DNA of 64,000 nt from the NCBI RefSeq assembly GCF_036541405.1, contig NZ_JAZHFS010000022.1:7907-71906 (forward strand). The letters run 5' to 3'. This DNA is from Clostridium_AD frigoriphilum. Its GTDB lineage: Bacteria > Bacillota > Clostridia > Clostridiales > Clostridiaceae. Shown piece after piece: positions 18,497 to 27,588 of the stretch. How positions within the stretch are numbered: position 1 is the first letter of the stretch; each line of letters starts with the position of its first letter. The position numbers were made by a program, and so were the translations under genes. The notes beneath the pieces were generated by a model, which did no database searches, was not told the origin of the DNA, and worked only from the letters and a program-made list of their open reading frames with translations.

Positions 18497-19354
18497 TTAT
18501 TTATAAACTTTATATTCTTCCCATATGTTCTCTAAAGTAGAAAACGTACTTGAAATTTTTTCTTTTTCTCTTAATCCAACAGCTATGATTAACGCATTTA
18601 TCACACTGAATGGCGCTACTAAGGAATCAACAAAGGAAGTCATATTACTTTGTGCTATTAGAGTATAGTTAGCCTTCTCCGCTAATGGAGATAATAAACT
18701 ATCTGTAATTACTATAATATTGGCATTTTTGCTTTTAGCAAAGTCTAAAGCCTCAATTGTCCTCATTGTATATCTAGGAAACCCTATACCAATCACTATG
18801 TCTTGTTCATCAACATTAAGCAACTGCTCAAATATGTCACTAACGCCATATGCAACTACCTTAACATTATCTAAAATAAAATTTAAATAAAAGCCTAGGA
18901 ATTCAGCTAATGAAGATGAGTCCCTTAGCCCAATTATATATATTTTTTTAGCTTTAAATAGTGAATTAACTATCTCATCAAAAGTTTCATAATTTATATT
19001 TTCTAAAGTAGTTTTAATGTTTTCCATATCAGCCTTTAATACACTCTTTAGTGCATTTTCTTGGGTCATGTAATCATTAGATAATTCAATTCTTTGCACA
19101 GTTGTTAATTTATTTCTAATTAATTGTTGAAGAGATTTTTGTAGTTTAGGATAACCACCAAATCCTAACTCGCTTGCAAATCTTACAACAGTTGATTCAC
19201 TAACTCCTATACTTTCACCTAATTTATCAGCTGTCATAAACGCTGCTTTATCATAATGTTTTAGAATATATTCGGCTATCAGTTTTTGACCTTTACTTAA
19301 ACGCGGGAGTTTAATTTGAATAGTTCTCATCAAATCTTGTTTACTATTTTCCAT
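18497..19354 (-). CDS. MurR/RpiR-family transcriptional regulator
   Basis: A 285-residue regulator with an N-terminal RpiR helix-turn-helix (KLGESIGVSESTVVRFASEL, residues about 44-63) and a C-terminal SIS sugar-phosphate-binding domain (KKIYIIGLRDSSSLAEFL, then VIGIGFPRYTMRTIEALDFA). Such proteins sense phosphorylated sugars or amino sugars. The downstream mutarotase-like gene is the likely partner. GAAAGGGTTG precedes the ATG. A long hairpin at 19406-19455 lies just upstream and may be its own operator or an attenuator. Confidence 0.9.
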   Translation of the reverse strand: MENSKQDLMRTIQIKLPRLSKGQKLIAEYILKHYDKAAFMTADKLGESIGVSESTVVRFASELGFGGYPKLQKSLQQLIRNKLTTVQRIELSNDYMTQENALKSVLKADMENIKTTLENINYETFDEIVNSLFKAKKIYIIGLRDSSSLAEFLGFYLNFILDNVKVVAYGVSDIFEQLLNVDEQDIVIGIGFPRYTMRTIEALDFAKSKNANIIVITDSLLSPLAEKANYTLIAQSNMTSFVDSLVAPFSVINALIIAVGLREKEKISSTFSTLENIWEEYKVYK

Positions 19355-19405
19355 AATCAGTTCAACCCTTTCTATATCAATTCCAACTAACTAAAATAAA
19401 AAATA

Positions 19406-19455
19406 TTCAATAGATAATAAAATGGAATTTTTATTTCATTTTATCATCTATTGAA
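19406..19455. repeat. 19-bp inverted repeat upstream of the rpiR-type gene
   Basis: Arms 19406-19424 and 19437-19455 (TTCAATAGATaATAAAATG and its inverse, one mismatch) surround a 12-base loop. It lies 50-100 bases upstream of the regulator start. It is not followed by a clean T-run in the minus direction, so it may be an operator or an mRNA leader hairpin. Confidence 0.5.
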
Positions 19456-19623
19456 CTCTGTTTCAATAAACTATTCATTTTATGTAATCTTTATGTATTT
19501 ATTATTATAACTAGCTAAAGCCATTAAAACTATTGCTACTTCATCCTCTTGTATTGTTAAAATAATTTTACTATGCTAAAATTACATTGGCAATAATTCA
19601 ATAAAAAAAGAGGTGAATTACAT

Positions 19624-19764
19624 ATGTTATACTCAACTGGTGAAAAACCTGGTAATGGAAAATATGTTTGTAAAATTTGTGGTCAAAAGGTAATATTAGA
19701 TGATACTACTGATACTTTACCTCCCTGCCCTAAATGTAAAAAAACAAACTATAGAAAACTTTAA
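19624..19764 (+). CDS. Small zinc-ribbon protein
   Basis: A 46-residue protein starting MLYSTGEKPGNGKYVCKICG. It has two CxxC knuckles (CKIC near 16-19 and CPKC near 35-38) separated by an acidic stretch DDTTDTLPPC, as in the small 'zinc ribbon-containing' proteins common in clostridia. One structural zinc is expected. AGAGGTG stands just before the ATG, and a strong terminator (19840-19888) follows, so it is a complete single-gene unit. Function unknown. It is easily missed because of its size. Confidence 0.8.
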   Translation: MLYSTGEKPGNGKYVCKICGQKVILDDTTDTLPPCPKCKKTNYRKL

Positions 19765-19839
19765 TACAAATAATTTATCTTACATATATATACGCACAAT
19801 GAATATTCGAAGACAATAAACAATGAACATTAAAATGGC

Positions 19840-19888
19840 GGTATCTCTTTAAATGATTAAAAAATCATTTAAAGAGATACCTTTTTTT
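19840..19888 (+). terminator. Strong rho-independent terminator after the zinc-ribbon gene
   Basis: A perfect 19-bp stem (GGTATCTCTTTAAATGATT and its inverse) with a four-base loop, followed directly by a run of T residues. It closes the transcript of the small zinc-ribbon gene. Confidence 0.85.
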
Positions 19889-19970
19889 TATTTACTATAA
19901 ATTAAAGTTTAGCAAAAAAATCTGATAATAAATTAAGGCTGCTAAACAAATATTCAAAATGGCTATTTTT

Positions 19971-20062
19971 AAAACTTACTAAAATAAGTATTGTTGCCAT
20001 TTTATTATTTTAGTAAGTTTTAGTAGACTTTAGTTGATTTTTAGTTGGTTTTGTTGTATACT
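19971..20062 (+). promoter_or_regulatory. Repeat-rich control region and promoter of the EVE-like gene
   Basis: Three nested signals. A perfect 17-bp inverted repeat (19971-19987 and 20005-20021) has a 17-base loop. From its right arm onward, TAGT recurs at 20011, 20021, 20031 and 20042 inside near-repeats of the form TTTAGT, spaced 10, 10 and 11 bases, one helical turn each. The last two flank a promoter: TTGATT (20034-20039), 17 bp, TATACT (20057-20062). Phased direct repeats upstream of a promoter usually bind a regulator in tandem. Confidence 0.55.
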
Positions 20063-20095
20063 ACAATTATCAAATAAATTATAGGAGGGTTTGTA

Positions 20096-20725
20096 TTGTT
20101 AAATTTTGATGACTTATGGTTGGTAAGAACCAATCCTGAAAACATTAATAGATTAAAAGAGTTTTTAGAAAATGACATAATTGCAATAGGTTGGAGTAAC
20201 TTAATTGACTTAACGGATATGCCTAAAAACACTCTTCTTAAAGAGCTTGCTAGGAATAACTATTCCTGTTCAAATGTGAAGCTCGGCGTTATCAATCAGT
20301 TTGTAAACAATATTCAGGTTGGTGATCTATGTATTATCCCTTATGGAGATAAGATATATCTTGCAAAAGTTACAAGTCCATATTATTATGATTCAACTAA
20401 AGTAGCTGAGGGTTATCCTCATCAAAGAAAAGTTGAATTTATTAACAAGGATAATCCTATTAGTAGATCTAGTTTACCGGAAGCTGTTCGAAAATCATTA
20501 GGCGCACAAAATTATGTTGCACATTTAAAACATCGTATAGATGAATTTAAGGCGTTTTTAACTGATATGGAAACTACTACCGACAATATTGATTTACATG
20601 AAAGCTTGATAAAGTTGCTACCATTAGCTCTAGAAACTATAAAAAACGCTATGGAAAGTGATGATGTTCAGAGAAGATTTGATGCATCCATTGAAGTGCT
20701 TAAATTAATACAGAAGTATGAATAA
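20096..20725 (+). CDS. Stand-alone EVE/PUA-like domain protein
   Basis: A 209-residue soluble protein starting at TTG 20096 with GGAGGG upstream. Residues 1-150 (DLWLVRTNPENINRLKEFLE, IIAIGWSNLIDLTD, VGDLCIIPY, IYLAKVTSPYYYD, YPHQRKVEFI) look like the PUA/EVE-type domain that is usually the N-terminal part of Mrr/McrBC-like restriction proteins, thought to read modified bases. The nuclease part is absent; the C-terminal 60 residues are helical and of unknown function. No methylase or nuclease gene is nearby. It could be a solo DNA- or RNA-modification reader, or the remnant of a restriction system. Domain assignment is by pattern only. Confidence 0.55.
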   Translation: MLNFDDLWLVRTNPENINRLKEFLENDIIAIGWSNLIDLTDMPKNTLLKELARNNYSCSNVKLGVINQFVNNIQVGDLCIIPYGDKIYLAKVTSPYYYDSTKVAEGYPHQRKVEFINKDNPISRSSLPEAVRKSLGAQNYVAHLKHRIDEFKAFLTDMETTTDNIDLHESLIKLLPLALETIKNAMESDDVQRRFDASIEVLKLIQKYE

Positions 20726-20779
20726 ACCTTTTAAAATCACTAACAAAAGAAAAATAATATACGCGAGGAGACAAATATT

Positions 20780-22198
20780 TTGAAACTTATTTGGAGGAGA
20801 ATGTGGAAAAAAAAGTCCCTAAAAATGGAACTTAAAGCTGCCAAAAAAACTGATTTAAAAAAGAATCTTACATCAACTGACCTTGCAGCACTTGGAATAG
20901 GTGCAGTTCTTGGTACGGGAATATTTGTTTCAACAGGTGTTGGTGCTCATATGGCAGGCCCGGCAGTTGTTTTATCATTTATTGTAGCTGCAATAACAAG
21001 CGGACTTTGTGCCCTTACTTATGCAGAACTTGCTACAATGTTTCCAGTAGCAGGTAGTACTTATACATATTCATATATTGCTTTTGGTGAAATTATAGCC
21101 TGGATTATAGGATGGGATCTAATGCTTGAATATTTAGTCTCCTCCGCTGCAGTTGCATCCGGTTGGTCAGGAACCTTTGTAGGGCTGTTAAACTCTGCTG
21201 GACTTGATTTACCTAAAGCAATATCTGTTGGACCATCGGCCGGTGGGATTATTGATTTACCAGCCGTTCTAATAGTTGGCCTTGTAACATGGATATTATT
21301 TATTGGCATAAAAGAAAGTGCTAAGCTAAATAACGTCATAGTCTTAATTAAAATTGGTGTAATTATTTTATTTATAGTACTTGGTGTATTTCATATTAGT
21401 GTAGCTAACTATAAGCCATTTTCTCCTTTTGGATGGAAGGGTGTAATGGCAGGGGCTTCTATAATGTTCTTTGCATATATTGGTTTTGATGCGGTATCGA
21501 CAGCGGCTGAAGAAACTATAAATCCAAAGAGAGATGTACCTCGTGGACTTGCTATTTGCCTAGGAGTTGTAATTGTGCTTTACGTTGCAGTTGCAATTGT
21601 TATAACAGGCATGGTTCCATTTAAAGAAATTAGTCAAAATAATGCTATTCCAGATGCATTAAAACAGTTTGGTATCAACTGGGGAGCTGCTCTAGTTGGA
21701 ACAGGTGCGGTTATAGGAATGATTTCCACATTACTTGTAATGCTTTATGGACAGATTAGAGTATTTATGGTTATGTCAAGAGATGGGCTACTTCCAAAGG
21801 TATTTTCAAAGGTTCACCCAGTTCACAAAACACCTACACTTTGCACAATAATTACAGGTAGTATAGCTGCTATTATGACAGGACTTTTGCCTCTAGAGGA
21901 AATAATAAAACTATGTAATATAGGTACATTATTTGCCTTCATTCTTGTATCTATCGGTGTTATAGTACTAAGGAAAACTATGCCAGATGCTGAAAGAAAG
22001 TTTAGATGTCCTTGGGTACCTTTTATCCCTATCCTAACTATACTTGCTTGCGTTTATTTAATGACAGCATTACCTCTAGAAACATGGATTAGATTTATAA
22101 TTTGGTTATCACTTGGGCTAGCAATTTACTTTTTATATGGTAGGCATCATAGTATACTCCAACATAGTAAACCAAGACAATATAGTGATACAAATTAA
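20780..22198 (+). CDS. APC-family cationic amino acid permease
   Basis: A 472-residue permease with about 12 membrane helices, CAT/YfnA type. Helix 1 has the unwound substrate motif LGIGAVLGTGIFVSTGVGAH, followed by GPAVVLSFIVAAI. FFAYIGFDAVSTAAEE (helix 6) and NPKRDVPRGL are the classical family landmarks. It imports amino acids across the cytoplasmic membrane; exact specificity is not readable. GAGGAG is followed by nine bases and TTG 20780. A later ATG at 20801 has a site that is too close. It stands between a solo EVE-like gene and a YtxH gene, with small gaps. Confidence 0.9.
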   Translation: MKLIWRRMWKKKSLKMELKAAKKTDLKKNLTSTDLAALGIGAVLGTGIFVSTGVGAHMAGPAVVLSFIVAAITSGLCALTYAELATMFPVAGSTYTYSYIAFGEIIAWIIGWDLMLEYLVSSAAVASGWSGTFVGLLNSAGLDLPKAISVGPSAGGIIDLPAVLIVGLVTWILFIGIKESAKLNNVIVLIKIGVIILFIVLGVFHISVANYKPFSPFGWKGVMAGASIMFFAYIGFDAVSTAAEETINPKRDVPRGLAICLGVVIVLYVAVAIVITGMVPFKEISQNNAIPDALKQFGINWGAALVGTGAVIGMISTLLVMLYGQIRVFMVMSRDGLLPKVFSKVHPVHKTPTLCTIITGSIAAIMTGLLPLEEIIKLCNIGTLFAFILVSIGVIVLRKTMPDAERKFRCPWVPFIPILTILACVYLMTALPLETWIRFIIWLSLGLAIYFLYGRHHSILQHSKPRQYSDTN

Positions 22199-22262
22199 TA
22201 ATATTAAAATCTACATTTATTAAAAAATAATAAGTATTTAAAATTTGAAGGAGGAAATAATT

Positions 22263-22619
22263 ATGGTATTTTCAAGTTGGTTTAAAAACAGAAAAATAGA
22301 AATACAAAAACAAGCAAAAATTAGGACTGCTAAAAAAGTAGCTATTGGAGCAGTAGCAGGAAGTCTTAGCGGATTGTTAGGTGGTTTACTTTTTTCACCA
22401 AAATCCGGTAAGGAAAATAGAGAGGATATTGTTAAGTCATCAAAAGATATTACAAACAATATAAAAGAGAAAACTACAGAACTTAAAGACACCATCGACA
22501 GTAAAGTTACAGATGTTAAAAGTAGTGTAACAGAATCTAAAACAAAAATTTCTGAATACTTAAATGGGAAAAAAAGCTCAAAAGATAATGCTACTGATGA
22601 CGAAATTTCATCTAAATAA
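22263..22619 (+). CDS. YtxH domain-containing protein
   Basis: About 118 residues. The N-terminal basic stretch precedes one glycine-rich hydrophobic segment (AIGAVAGSLSGLLGGLLFSP), then SPKSGKENRE, the YtxH hallmark, and a long Lys/Thr/Ser-rich helical tail. YtxH proteins are small membrane-associated, often stress-related proteins without a defined activity. GGAGG overlaps the region before ATG 22263, which rules out the upstream in-frame TTG at 22245. A terminator follows at 22659. Confidence 0.85.
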   Translation: MVFSSWFKNRKIEIQKQAKIRTAKKVAIGAVAGSLSGLLGGLLFSPKSGKENREDIVKSSKDITNNIKEKTTELKDTIDSKVTDVKSSVTESKTKISEYLNGKKSSKDNATDDEISSK

Positions 22620-22658
22620 TATTATAAAATAAGTATTTAATTAAGAGATTATAAACAT

Positions 22659-22694
22659 TAAAACACCACATTCTTATATGAGTGTGGTGTTTTT
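22659..22694. terminator. Bidirectional terminator between YtxH and methionine aminopeptidase genes
   Basis: AAACACCACA and TGTGGTGTTTTT form a 10-bp stem with a 12-base loop. T-runs on both strands fit the convergent genes on either side. Confidence 0.85.
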
Positions 22695-22701
22695 ATATTA
22701 T

Positions 22702-23571
22702 CTATTTTGATATTATCTCTATACCATCCTCAGTTACAAGAATTGTATTCTCCCATTGTGCTGAAAGAGCTCCATCAGCTGTATATGCAGTCCATCCATT
22801 ATCTTCATCAATGAATATTTTACTACTTCCAACATTTATCATTGGTTCAATTGTAAATACCATTCCTGGTGCTAAAATCATATCTGTTCCTTTAGTTCCA
22901 CAATGAGAAACAAATGGGTCCTCATGAATCTGTAATCCAACTCCGTGTCCTCCAAAATCCCTAACTACTGAGTATCCATTACTCTGTGCATATTCTTGTA
23001 TCGCTGCTCCTATATCTCCTAAAAAACCCCAAGGTTTCACTGCTTCTAGTCCCTTATTTAGACACTCCTTAGTAATTTCTACTAACTTCCTAGCTTCATC
23101 ACTTACTTCTCCAATCATAAACATTCTTGATGCATCTGAATAATACCCATTAAGTATAGTAGTTACATCAACATTTATAATATCACCATTTTTAAGTATT
23201 ACATCTTTACTTGGTATTCCATGACACACTTCATCATTTATTGATGTACAAAGACTTTTGGGAAATCCCTCATAATTAAGAGTAGCTGGAATTCCACCTC
23301 GAGATATTGTATATTCATGAGCTAGTGTATTAATATCTTCTGTAGTCATTCCTGCTTTAATAGTCTCACTAACTAAATCTAAAATACCATTATTTATTTC
23401 AGCACTCCTTCTTATTCCCTCAATTTGCTCTTTATTCTTAATAAGCTTTCTTTTGGGAACTGTGCAACATTGTTTCTTCAAAACCTGTAGTTTTTTATCA
23501 AAATCTAAATGACACTCATTATATTTTAGTCCACTTTTACACCAACATTTATCATCATTACTTAAAATCAT
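22702..23571 (-). CDS. map: Methionine aminopeptidase type I with SEC-C zinc motif
   Basis: A 289-residue enzyme removing N-terminal Met from nascent proteins. Residues 8-22 hold a SEC-C-like zinc motif (CWCKSGLKYNECH), an N-terminal extension seen in a subset of clostridial MAPs and thought to help ribosome contact. The pita-bread fold motifs are all present: SINDEVCHGIPS (His), DVTTILNGYYSDASRMF (two metal Asp), RDFGGHGVGLQIHEDP (metal His), GMVFTIEPM (Glu) and SAQWENT (Glu). It is probably monocistronic and an extra copy to the one usually found in ribosomal-protein operons. Confidence 0.93.
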   Translation of the reverse strand: MILSNDDKCWCKSGLKYNECHLDFDKKLQVLKKQCCTVPKRKLIKNKEQIEGIRRSAEINNGILDLVSETIKAGMTTEDINTLAHEYTISRGGIPATLNYEGFPKSLCTSINDEVCHGIPSKDVILKNGDIINVDVTTILNGYYSDASRMFMIGEVSDEARKLVEITKECLNKGLEAVKPWGFLGDIGAAIQEYAQSNGYSVVRDFGGHGVGLQIHEDPFVSHCGTKGTDMILAPGMVFTIEPMINVGSSKIFIDEDNGWTAYTADGALSAQWENTILVTEDGIEIISK

Positions 23572-23730
23572 TATACACTCTCCTATATTAATATTTTAAC
23601 TATGGATATGATTATCTATAAATCACTCCAATTAATCTATCATCTAATAATTCTACCATGAAAAAGCAATCATATACCGTCCTATCCTCAAAAAAACTTC
23701 TTAGTTAGCGTGTACCATTCTCTTAACTTA

Positions 23731-25575
23731 CTACTCATCACTATTATTATATTGATTAAAATACATGTTATAATATTTGCCTTTTTTATTTATAAGCTCT
23801 GCGTGATTTCCCATCTCTATAATTTGTCCATCATCTATAACCATTATTTTGTTTGCATCTCTTATAGTACTTAGCCTGTGAGCTATAATAAAACTCGTTT
23901 TACCCTTCATTAGCTTGAGCATAGCTTCCTGTATTCTAAGTTCAGTTCTAGTATCAACACTACTAGTGGCTTCATCCAATATTAATATAGATGGATTTGT
24001 AAGTATTGCTCTTGCAATAGCTAAAAGTTGTCTTTGTCCTTGGCTAAGATTACTTCCACTCTCAGAAAGTAATGTCTCATACCCCCTTGGAAGCCTCCTT
24101 ATAAATTCATGTGCATTTGCCATTTTAGCTGCATTTTCAATTTCTATATCCGAGGAATTTAGATTGCCATATTTTATATTTTCTTTGATAGTTCCTGTAA
24201 AAAGATAGGTATCTTGAAGCACTATACCAAAACATCTTCTAAGGCTATCTCTTGTATATTCCCTTATATCAACGCCATCTATATATACTACTCCACCTGT
24301 AACATCATAAAATCTTGTAAGCAAATTTACAATTGTAGTCTTACCTGCCCCTGTTGGACCCACAAGTGCTATACTCTCACCAGGACGTGCTTCAAAACTA
24401 ATTTCTTTAAGAATGTTCACATCTTTTCTATACCCGAAATACACATTACTAAATTTAACATGTCCCTTTGATTCATTAAGCTCCTTTGGCTCTTTTACAT
24501 CTTCTGTTTCTTCACCCGTATCTAGTATTTCAAATACTCTTTCAGCTCCAGCAACAGCAGATTGCAGTGTATTAAATATGTTTGCCAAATTATTAAGTGG
24601 CCGTACAAATTGCCTTGAATAACTTAAAAAGCTGGCAATTACACCTACTGTAATTATGCCATCTACTGCTAGAACTCCACCTACTCCAGCTACTGCAGCA
24701 AATCCGATATTATTTATAACATTCATAATTGGCATTAGGAATCCAGAATATATTTGAGCTTTTAATCCAACCTTGCACAATCTTTGATTTATTTCATCAA
24801 ATTCTTTCACTGTTTTATCTTCATGATTAAAAGCTTTTACTATATAAACTCCAGATATAGTCTCTTCAATTTGTCCATTTAGTTTTCCAAGTTCCATTTG
24901 TTGAGATTTAAAAAGCTTTCCTGTCTTTTTAGTAATGGAGCGAGTTAACAGAAATACTAAAGGTACTGTAATTAAACTTGCTAAGGTTAATATAGGGCTT
25001 AAAATTATCATCATAATAAATGACCCGAGTATAGCTATAATCCCTGACATTAATACAATCGCAGATTGAGAAATAGTAGAACTAACATTATCAATATCAT
25101 TTGACAATCTACTCATAATATCTCCATGACTATTTGAATCAAAGAAAGCCATTGGGAGCTTTTGGAGTTTTAAAAATAAGTTATTTCTCATAGTTTTAAC
25201 TATTCTTTGACTAGAACTTGCCATGGCAAATCCCTGAAATAAACTTATAGCCGCATCTGCCAAATAGGATACTAATAAAACAATTACTATTATGCTTAGT
25301 AGATTGAAATCTACTTTTCCATTATTAGATGACATAGCATTTACGGCTTGCCCTATAAGATATGGACCTATTAGTACAATAGCCGAATCTATTATTATAA
25401 ATATAAATATTATTATTAATGTTTTTCTTTCGCTTCCAAAATAACTCCACAATCTTCTTAAAGTTTTCCTGAAATTTTTAGGTTTTACTACAGGTGCCCT
25501 ATTTCTTCCGCCTCTAACACCATTAAATGGCATAGAAACACTTTTATTATCATCCTTATATTTATTATCTGGCAT
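23731..25575 (-). CDS. ABC exporter half-transporter B
   Basis: A 614-residue ABC half-transporter: an N-terminal six-helix membrane domain (about 50-350) fused to an ATPase. Walker A is ALVGPTGAGKTTIVNLLTRF, the Q-loop is IVLQDTYLFTGTI, the signature is LSQGQRQLLAIARA, Walker B is ILILDEATSSVDTRTE, and the H-loop is FIIAHRLSTI. The catalytic Glu after Walker B is present. The start abuts the stop of the neighbouring half-transporter (TAGATG at 25575-25578), so the two form a heterodimeric exporter of the YheI/YheH or LmrCD type. Substrate is likely a drug or peptide, not determined. Confidence 0.92.
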   Translation of the reverse strand: MPDNKYKDDNKSVSMPFNGVRGGRNRAPVVKPKNFRKTLRRLWSYFGSERKTLIIIFIFIIIDSAIVLIGPYLIGQAVNAMSSNNGKVDFNLLSIIVIVLLVSYLADAAISLFQGFAMASSSQRIVKTMRNNLFLKLQKLPMAFFDSNSHGDIMSRLSNDIDNVSSTISQSAIVLMSGIIAILGSFIMMIILSPILTLASLITVPLVFLLTRSITKKTGKLFKSQQMELGKLNGQIEETISGVYIVKAFNHEDKTVKEFDEINQRLCKVGLKAQIYSGFLMPIMNVINNIGFAAVAGVGGVLAVDGIITVGVIASFLSYSRQFVRPLNNLANIFNTLQSAVAGAERVFEILDTGEETEDVKEPKELNESKGHVKFSNVYFGYRKDVNILKEISFEARPGESIALVGPTGAGKTTIVNLLTRFYDVTGGVVYIDGVDIREYTRDSLRRCFGIVLQDTYLFTGTIKENIKYGNLNSSDIEIENAAKMANAHEFIRRLPRGYETLLSESGSNLSQGQRQLLAIARAILTNPSILILDEATSSVDTRTELRIQEAMLKLMKGKTSFIIAHRLSTIRDANKIMVIDDGQIIEMGNHAELINKKGKYYNMYFNQYNNSDE

Positions 25576-27300
25576 CTACATCATCTCCTTTCCAATTTGA
25601 GAAAGGAAGATATCATTGTATATTTCACAATTCTTTAAAAGCTCTGAGTGACTTCCAATCGCTTTTATTTCCCCATTGTCTATTACTATTATTTTATCAG
25701 CGCTCATTACAGAAGTTATTCTGTGAGCTATTAAAATGCAAGTTAAATCCTTAGAATATTTTTTTAAGCTATTTCTTATCTTCACTTCTGTATCTGTATC
25801 AACCGCACTAGTTGCATCATCAAGTATTAGAATTTCAGCTTTTTTCACTAGCGCTCTCGCTATAGATATCCGTTGCTTTTGTCCCCCAGAAAAATTAACA
25901 CCACCTTGGCCAATCTTTTCATTATAGCCTTCTGGAAGTTTATCAATAAAGTCACTAGCCTGGGCCACTTCTAGGGCTTCCTTAATTTCATCGATACTTG
26001 CATTCTCACTTCCCCATTTCATATTATCTAATATGCTTCCTGAAAACAGAAGTGCCTTTTGCGGTACTACAGCAATCTTCTCTCTTAATGACTTTATATC
26101 TAACTCCTTAATATTTATACCATTAACTTTTATCTCTCCACTTATTACATCATAAAACCTAGGTATTAAATTCACAAGAGTACTTTTGCCTGAACCAGTT
26201 GACCCTATTATTCCAACAGTTTCTCCCGGGCTACAACTAAATGATATGTCCTTTAATATGGGTTCTTTGTCTTTATTATATGAAAAATATACGTGCTTAA
26301 AATCAACTTTTCCTCTATTTTTAAAATCATCTATAATTTTCTTTCCATTAACCATACTATTTTTTTCGCAAAATACTTCGCTAATACGCTCTGAAGATGC
26401 TCTAGCGCGCACAAACATTGTAAAAACATTAGTTACCATCATAAGTGAGAATAATATTTGTGTCATATAATTTGTAAATGCTATTATTTCTCCTACATGC
26501 ATACTCCCTTTGTTTACGTATATGCCGCCTATCCAAATCACCAATATAATACCAACATTTACTATAAGTCCAATTATAGGACTGAAAACCGATGTTATTT
26601 TCATAGCTTTAGTAGAAGACTTCGTAAGCAAGGCATTTTTGTCCTTAAATCTTTCTATTTCATATTCAAATCGATTAAAAGCTTTAACTACTCTTACTCC
26701 TGATAAATACTCCCTCATAACTCCATTAACGCTATCAAGAGATTTCTGCACTTTAATGAAATATGGAAATCCTATTTTCATATTAAAATATATAAGAATA
26801 GCTGCAATTGGTACAATAGCAAATAAAATCATAGATAGCTTTAAGTTTAGTCTTGCAGCCATTATAATACTTCCTATGCCCACAATTGGTGCTTTAACAA
26901 ATATCCTCATAAGTCCATTAATAAAATTTTGAACCTGAGTTACATCATTTGTAAGCCTTGTAACTAGAGTACCTCCTTCAAATCTATCAACATTTTCAAA
27001 AGAGAATCCTTGAATTTTTTTAAATAAATCAGATCTAAGTTCTGCTCCAAGTTTTTGTGATACATTACTTGCCATAACATTACGAATACTTGCAAATATT
27101 GCTCCAAATCCAGCAATTATAAGCATAATAACTCCCATTTCAATTACATAATTCAGATCTTTATTTGCAACTCCTGTATCCACGATTTTTGACATAATCA
27201 TTGGTTGCATCAAATCACAGAATGCCTCGAGTATTACAAAAAATACTGCTATGCAAAATCCTATACCATACTTATGAGCATATACCTTTAAATACCCCAA
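25576..27300 (-). CDS. ABC exporter half-transporter A
   Basis: About 574 residues, membrane domain followed by ATPase. Walker A is GIIGSTGSGKSTLVNLIPRF, the signature is FSGGQKQRISIARA, and Walker B is ILILDDATSAVDTDTE, where the residue after the Walker B Asp is Asp instead of the catalytic Glu. That is the degenerate site usual for one partner of heterodimeric exporters; the partner at 23731 keeps the Glu. Start choice: AAAGGAGGGGG (near 27315) is ideally spaced from TTG 27300, whereas the upstream TTG at 27348 has no such site. Two copies of a 23-bp repeat (27433-27478) lie upstream. Confidence 0.88.
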   Translation of the reverse strand: MGYLKVYAHKYGIGFCIAVFFVILEAFCDLMQPMIMSKIVDTGVANKDLNYVIEMGVIMLIIAGFGAIFASIRNVMASNVSQKLGAELRSDLFKKIQGFSFENVDRFEGGTLVTRLTNDVTQVQNFINGLMRIFVKAPIVGIGSIIMAARLNLKLSMILFAIVPIAAILIYFNMKIGFPYFIKVQKSLDSVNGVMREYLSGVRVVKAFNRFEYEIERFKDKNALLTKSSTKAMKITSVFSPIIGLIVNVGIILVIWIGGIYVNKGSMHVGEIIAFTNYMTQILFSLMMVTNVFTMFVRARASSERISEVFCEKNSMVNGKKIIDDFKNRGKVDFKHVYFSYNKDKEPILKDISFSCSPGETVGIIGSTGSGKSTLVNLIPRFYDVISGEIKVNGINIKELDIKSLREKIAVVPQKALLFSGSILDNMKWGSENASIDEIKEALEVAQASDFIDKLPEGYNEKIGQGGVNFSGGQKQRISIARALVKKAEILILDDATSAVDTDTEVKIRNSLKKYSKDLTCILIAHRITSVMSADKIIVIDNGEIKAIGSHSELLKNCEIYNDIFLSQIGKEMM

Positions 27301-27432
27301 AGTAAATTCCCCCTCCTTTCGACATAAATTAATTATTCCACTCAACAATTTGAGACCTGTATAAATTATACAGCATATTATTATAGATTCCCACTGTATT
27401 ATAAATCATGAATGCATTATTAACACATTAAT

Positions 27433-27478
27433 CAGCTCCGCAGGAGATGATTTAACAGCTCTGCAGGAGATGATTTAA
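27433..27478 (+). repeat. Two tandem 23-bp hairpin repeats, also found between the ilv T-boxes
   Basis: CAGCTCCGCAGGAGATG followed by ATTTAA (27433-27455) is repeated directly at 27456-27478 with one change (CTCTGC). Each unit has a small dyad CTCC-GCA-GGAG. The identical 23 bases occur on the minus strand at 36253-36275 between the two T-box leaders. A related stretch ends the ilvN coding region (35704-35726). Confidence 0.8.
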
Positions 27479-27513
27479 CTAAAGCTTAATTAATTGCATT
27501 TAGTATAGAGACG

Positions 27514-27554
27514 TAAAAACCCGCAATATCCATTTCTGAATTTTACGGGTTTTA
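27514..27554 (-). terminator. Terminator of the ugp operon
   Basis: AAAACCCG (27516-27523) pairs with CGGGTTTT (27546-27553). On the minus strand the hairpin lies about 40 bases after the stop of the solute-binding protein gene. Confidence 0.65.
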
Positions 27555-27588
27555 GAATTACTTCTAATTCACTTTGTTATAAATAAAT

